Made by a program: the position numbers and the translations under genes. This document shows positions 63,943 to 64,000 of a stretch of 64,000 nt of DNA, piece by piece; position 1 is the first letter of the stretch, and each line of letters starts with the position of its first letter. The DNA comes from Parapristionchus giblindavisi (Eukaryota > Nematoda > Chromadorea > Rhabditida > Diplogasteridae), in the NCBI GenBank assembly GCA_943737045.1, contig CALSFV010000207.1, positions 920,001 through 984,000 of the forward strand, given 5' to 3'. The notes beneath the pieces are model-generated. The model saw nothing but the letters and a program-made list of their open reading frames with translations, had not been told where the DNA came from and did not search any database.

Positions 63943-64000
63943 GGTTTAAATATATTTTTTTTAATGTCCGGAACATTTAAACATTTTCATTTTTGAGTGA

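Noticed and set aside
1..64000. CRISPR array, operon or bacterial features
   Set aside because: Tandem repeats with spacer-like variation (for example 58480-58800) are eukaryotic intronic minisatellites. Gene structure, TTTCAG introns and AT-rich repeats show nematode nuclear DNA.

Overview
This is nuclear DNA of a nematode, most likely a rhabditid or diplogastrid (clade V) worm. Genes are cut into many small exons with GT...TTTCAG introns, start codons sit just after AG acceptors (a sign of spliced-leader trans-splicing), and the reconstructed proteins resemble C. elegans MIF-2, FAT-3, ELO-2, MRPS-21 and SKN-1 as I remember those sequences. No database search was possible. All gene models were assembled by hand from reading frames, splice sites and phase continuity.

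Layout from left to right. (1) 1-5204: a 2.53-kb tandem duplication carrying two complete MIF-2-like tautomerase genes (+) and an extra copy of the last exon of a desaturase gene. (2) 4897-12484 (-): a complete 13-exon front-end fatty acid desaturase, FAT-3-like (446 aa). (3) 14119-20761 (-): eleven exons of a ZP-domain membrane protein; its 5' exons were not found. (4) 20.8-30.8 kb: a gene-poor, repeat-filled stretch with foldback elements, a tRNA-like/SINE sequence and a strongly CT-rich block. (5) 30814-35932 (+): a complete 7-exon ELO-2-like fatty acid elongase (314 aa). (6) 35793-40141: a 2.17-kb tandem duplication of the 3' exons of elo-2 (+) and of the convergent mrps-21 gene (-). (7) 39257-41547 (-): mitochondrial ribosomal protein S21 (110 aa). 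(8) 42015-45826 (+): a 12-exon gene with two SKN-1/CNC-like domains. (9) 46529 to beyond 63716 (+): a second SKN-1-like gene whose single SKN-like domain is followed by three tiers of tandemly duplicated exons: serine-rich/VKTE/zinc-finger-like triplets, then at least ten three-exon coiled-coil modules. It runs off the right edge.

FAT-3 and ELO-2 belong to the same polyunsaturated/long-chain fatty acid pathway. The most unusual content is the pair of divergent SKN-like genes, linked by an intron at one identical codon and phase, and the exon-module array of the second one. Almost everything else is short non-autonomous DNA transposons. Several families share CATA-starting ends and leave perfect 8-bp target duplications, and in one place three are nested inside a fourth element. 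Many introns also carry private minisatellites or copies of their own splice sites.
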